NCBI GenBank assembly: GCA_013003415.1
Contig: JABDJR010000021.1
Coordinates: forward strand, 1 to 6,023
Length of the DNA: 6,023 nucleotides
Source of the DNA: Candidatus Eiseniibacteriota bacterium
GTDB taxonomy: Bacteria; Eisenbacteria; RBG-16-71-46; JABDJR01
Direction: 5' to 3'
A program made the position numbers and the translations under genes. The notes below the pieces were generated by a model that made no database searches, was not told the origin of the DNA, and worked only from the letters and a program-made list of their open reading frames with translations. Below, piece by piece: positions 5,780 through 6,023 of the stretch (position 1 is the first letter of the stretch; each line of letters opens with the position of its first letter).

Positions 5780-6023
5780 TGCCAAGTATCGTCGGAGAAC
5801 TCCATTGGCTCTCGATTACGCCTGAGATCATTCTCATTGCGGTGGCGTCGATCATCCTGATGGTCAGCGCCGGCCGCGGTGGGGCTGCCGGCGACAAGAC
5901 ACTTTGGTTTTCGGTGTTGGGCGTGGTGGCTGCGATTGTCGCCGCGTTCATGATGAACCCCAACGGGACCCAGGCTTTTTCTGGTGCGATTGCGGTCGAC
6001 GGCCTCACTCAAATCTTCTGCAT
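5779..6023 (+). CDS. nuoN: NADH-quinone oxidoreductase subunit NuoN (Nqo14, ND2 homologue), N-terminal part
   Basis: The reading frame opens at ATG 5779 and runs off the end of the window after 81 codons with no stop. NuoN is the third antiporter-like subunit, next to NuoK in the membrane arm. The visible part begins MPSIVGELHWLSITPEI, and the ITPEIILIAVASIILMV helix is the family's standard first helix ('PE..L...A...L'). A polar turn (SAGRGGAAGDK) leads into a second helix, WFSVLGVVAAIVAAFMM, and then AFSGAIAVDGLTQIF, matching the conserved '...F..D.F..FF' region before helix 3. The channel residues (equivalent to the Glu of helix 5 and the Lys of helices 7, 8 and 12) lie beyond the window. 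Identity rests on this start plus its place immediately after nuoM, with a one-base TAATG overlap and a good SD. The position is exactly where nuoN is expected. Confidence 0.93.
   Translation, partial: MPSIVGELHWLSITPEIILIAVASIILMVSAGRGGAAGDKTLWFSVLGVVAAIVAAFMMNPNGTQAFSGAIAVDGLTQIFC

Noticed and set aside
5632..6012. 126-codon minus-strand frame across the nuoM-nuoN junction
   Set aside because: It lies opposite two real genes with family signatures, and its translation resembles no protein I recognise.
1..6023. A previously undescribed system, CRISPR array, prophage or insertion element
   Set aside because: The window is filled by recognisable complex I genes in one direction with uniform base composition, and no direct or terminal repeats or foreign genes are seen.

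Overview
The window is one uninterrupted, plus-strand stretch of a bacterial respiratory complex I operon (proton-pumping NADH:quinone oxidoreductase, nuo/nqo). In order it holds the 3' end of nuoF, then complete nuoH, nuoJ, nuoK, nuoL and nuoM, and the first 245 bases of nuoN. It is coding almost throughout: the only gaps are 22 bases (nuoH-nuoJ) and 4 bases (nuoK-nuoL), and every other junction overlaps by 1 or 4 bases. I see no internal promoter, terminator, RNA gene, repeat array or mobile element, so the genes are probably co-transcribed from a promoter upstream of the window and translationally coupled.

Layout: 1-212 is the C-terminus of NuoF, the NADH/FMN-binding subunit, including the cysteine expected to be the last ligand of cluster N3. 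209-1207 is NuoH, which helps form the quinone chamber and links the peripheral arm to the membrane arm. 1230-1787 is NuoJ and 1787-2092 is NuoK, small membrane subunits that carry the central hydrophilic axis. 2097-4106 is NuoL and 4106-5779 is NuoM, two antiporter-like pump subunits with their charged channel residues intact. 5779-6023 is the start of NuoN, the third antiporter-like subunit, cut by the window edge. Together they make nearly all of the membrane arm. NuoF oxidises NADH, electrons pass along Fe-S clusters to quinone at the NuoH/NuoB/NuoD interface, and the change is relayed through H, J, K, N, M and L to move protons.

The clearest departure from the textbook A-to-N order is that nuoG is absent between nuoF and nuoH, and nuoI is absent between nuoH and nuoJ. 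These encode the two ferredoxin-type subunits that carry electrons from NuoF towards NuoB. With NuoF and all visible membrane subunits intact, the simplest inference is that G and I are encoded elsewhere. A second peculiarity is that NuoL and NuoM each carry a His-rich polar segment at an equivalent place, just after transmembrane helix 14.

The organism is a bacterium with moderately high GC content, GTG and TTG as well as ATG starts, and Shine-Dalgarno sites. The proteins look like those of an aerobic or facultative respirer. The missing G and I argue against a standard proteobacterial operon. I cannot place the phylum with confidence; an Acidobacteriota- or Armatimonadota-like lineage is only a guess. 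Apart from the gene order and the His-rich segments this is ordinary complex I, and I found no undescribed system in it.
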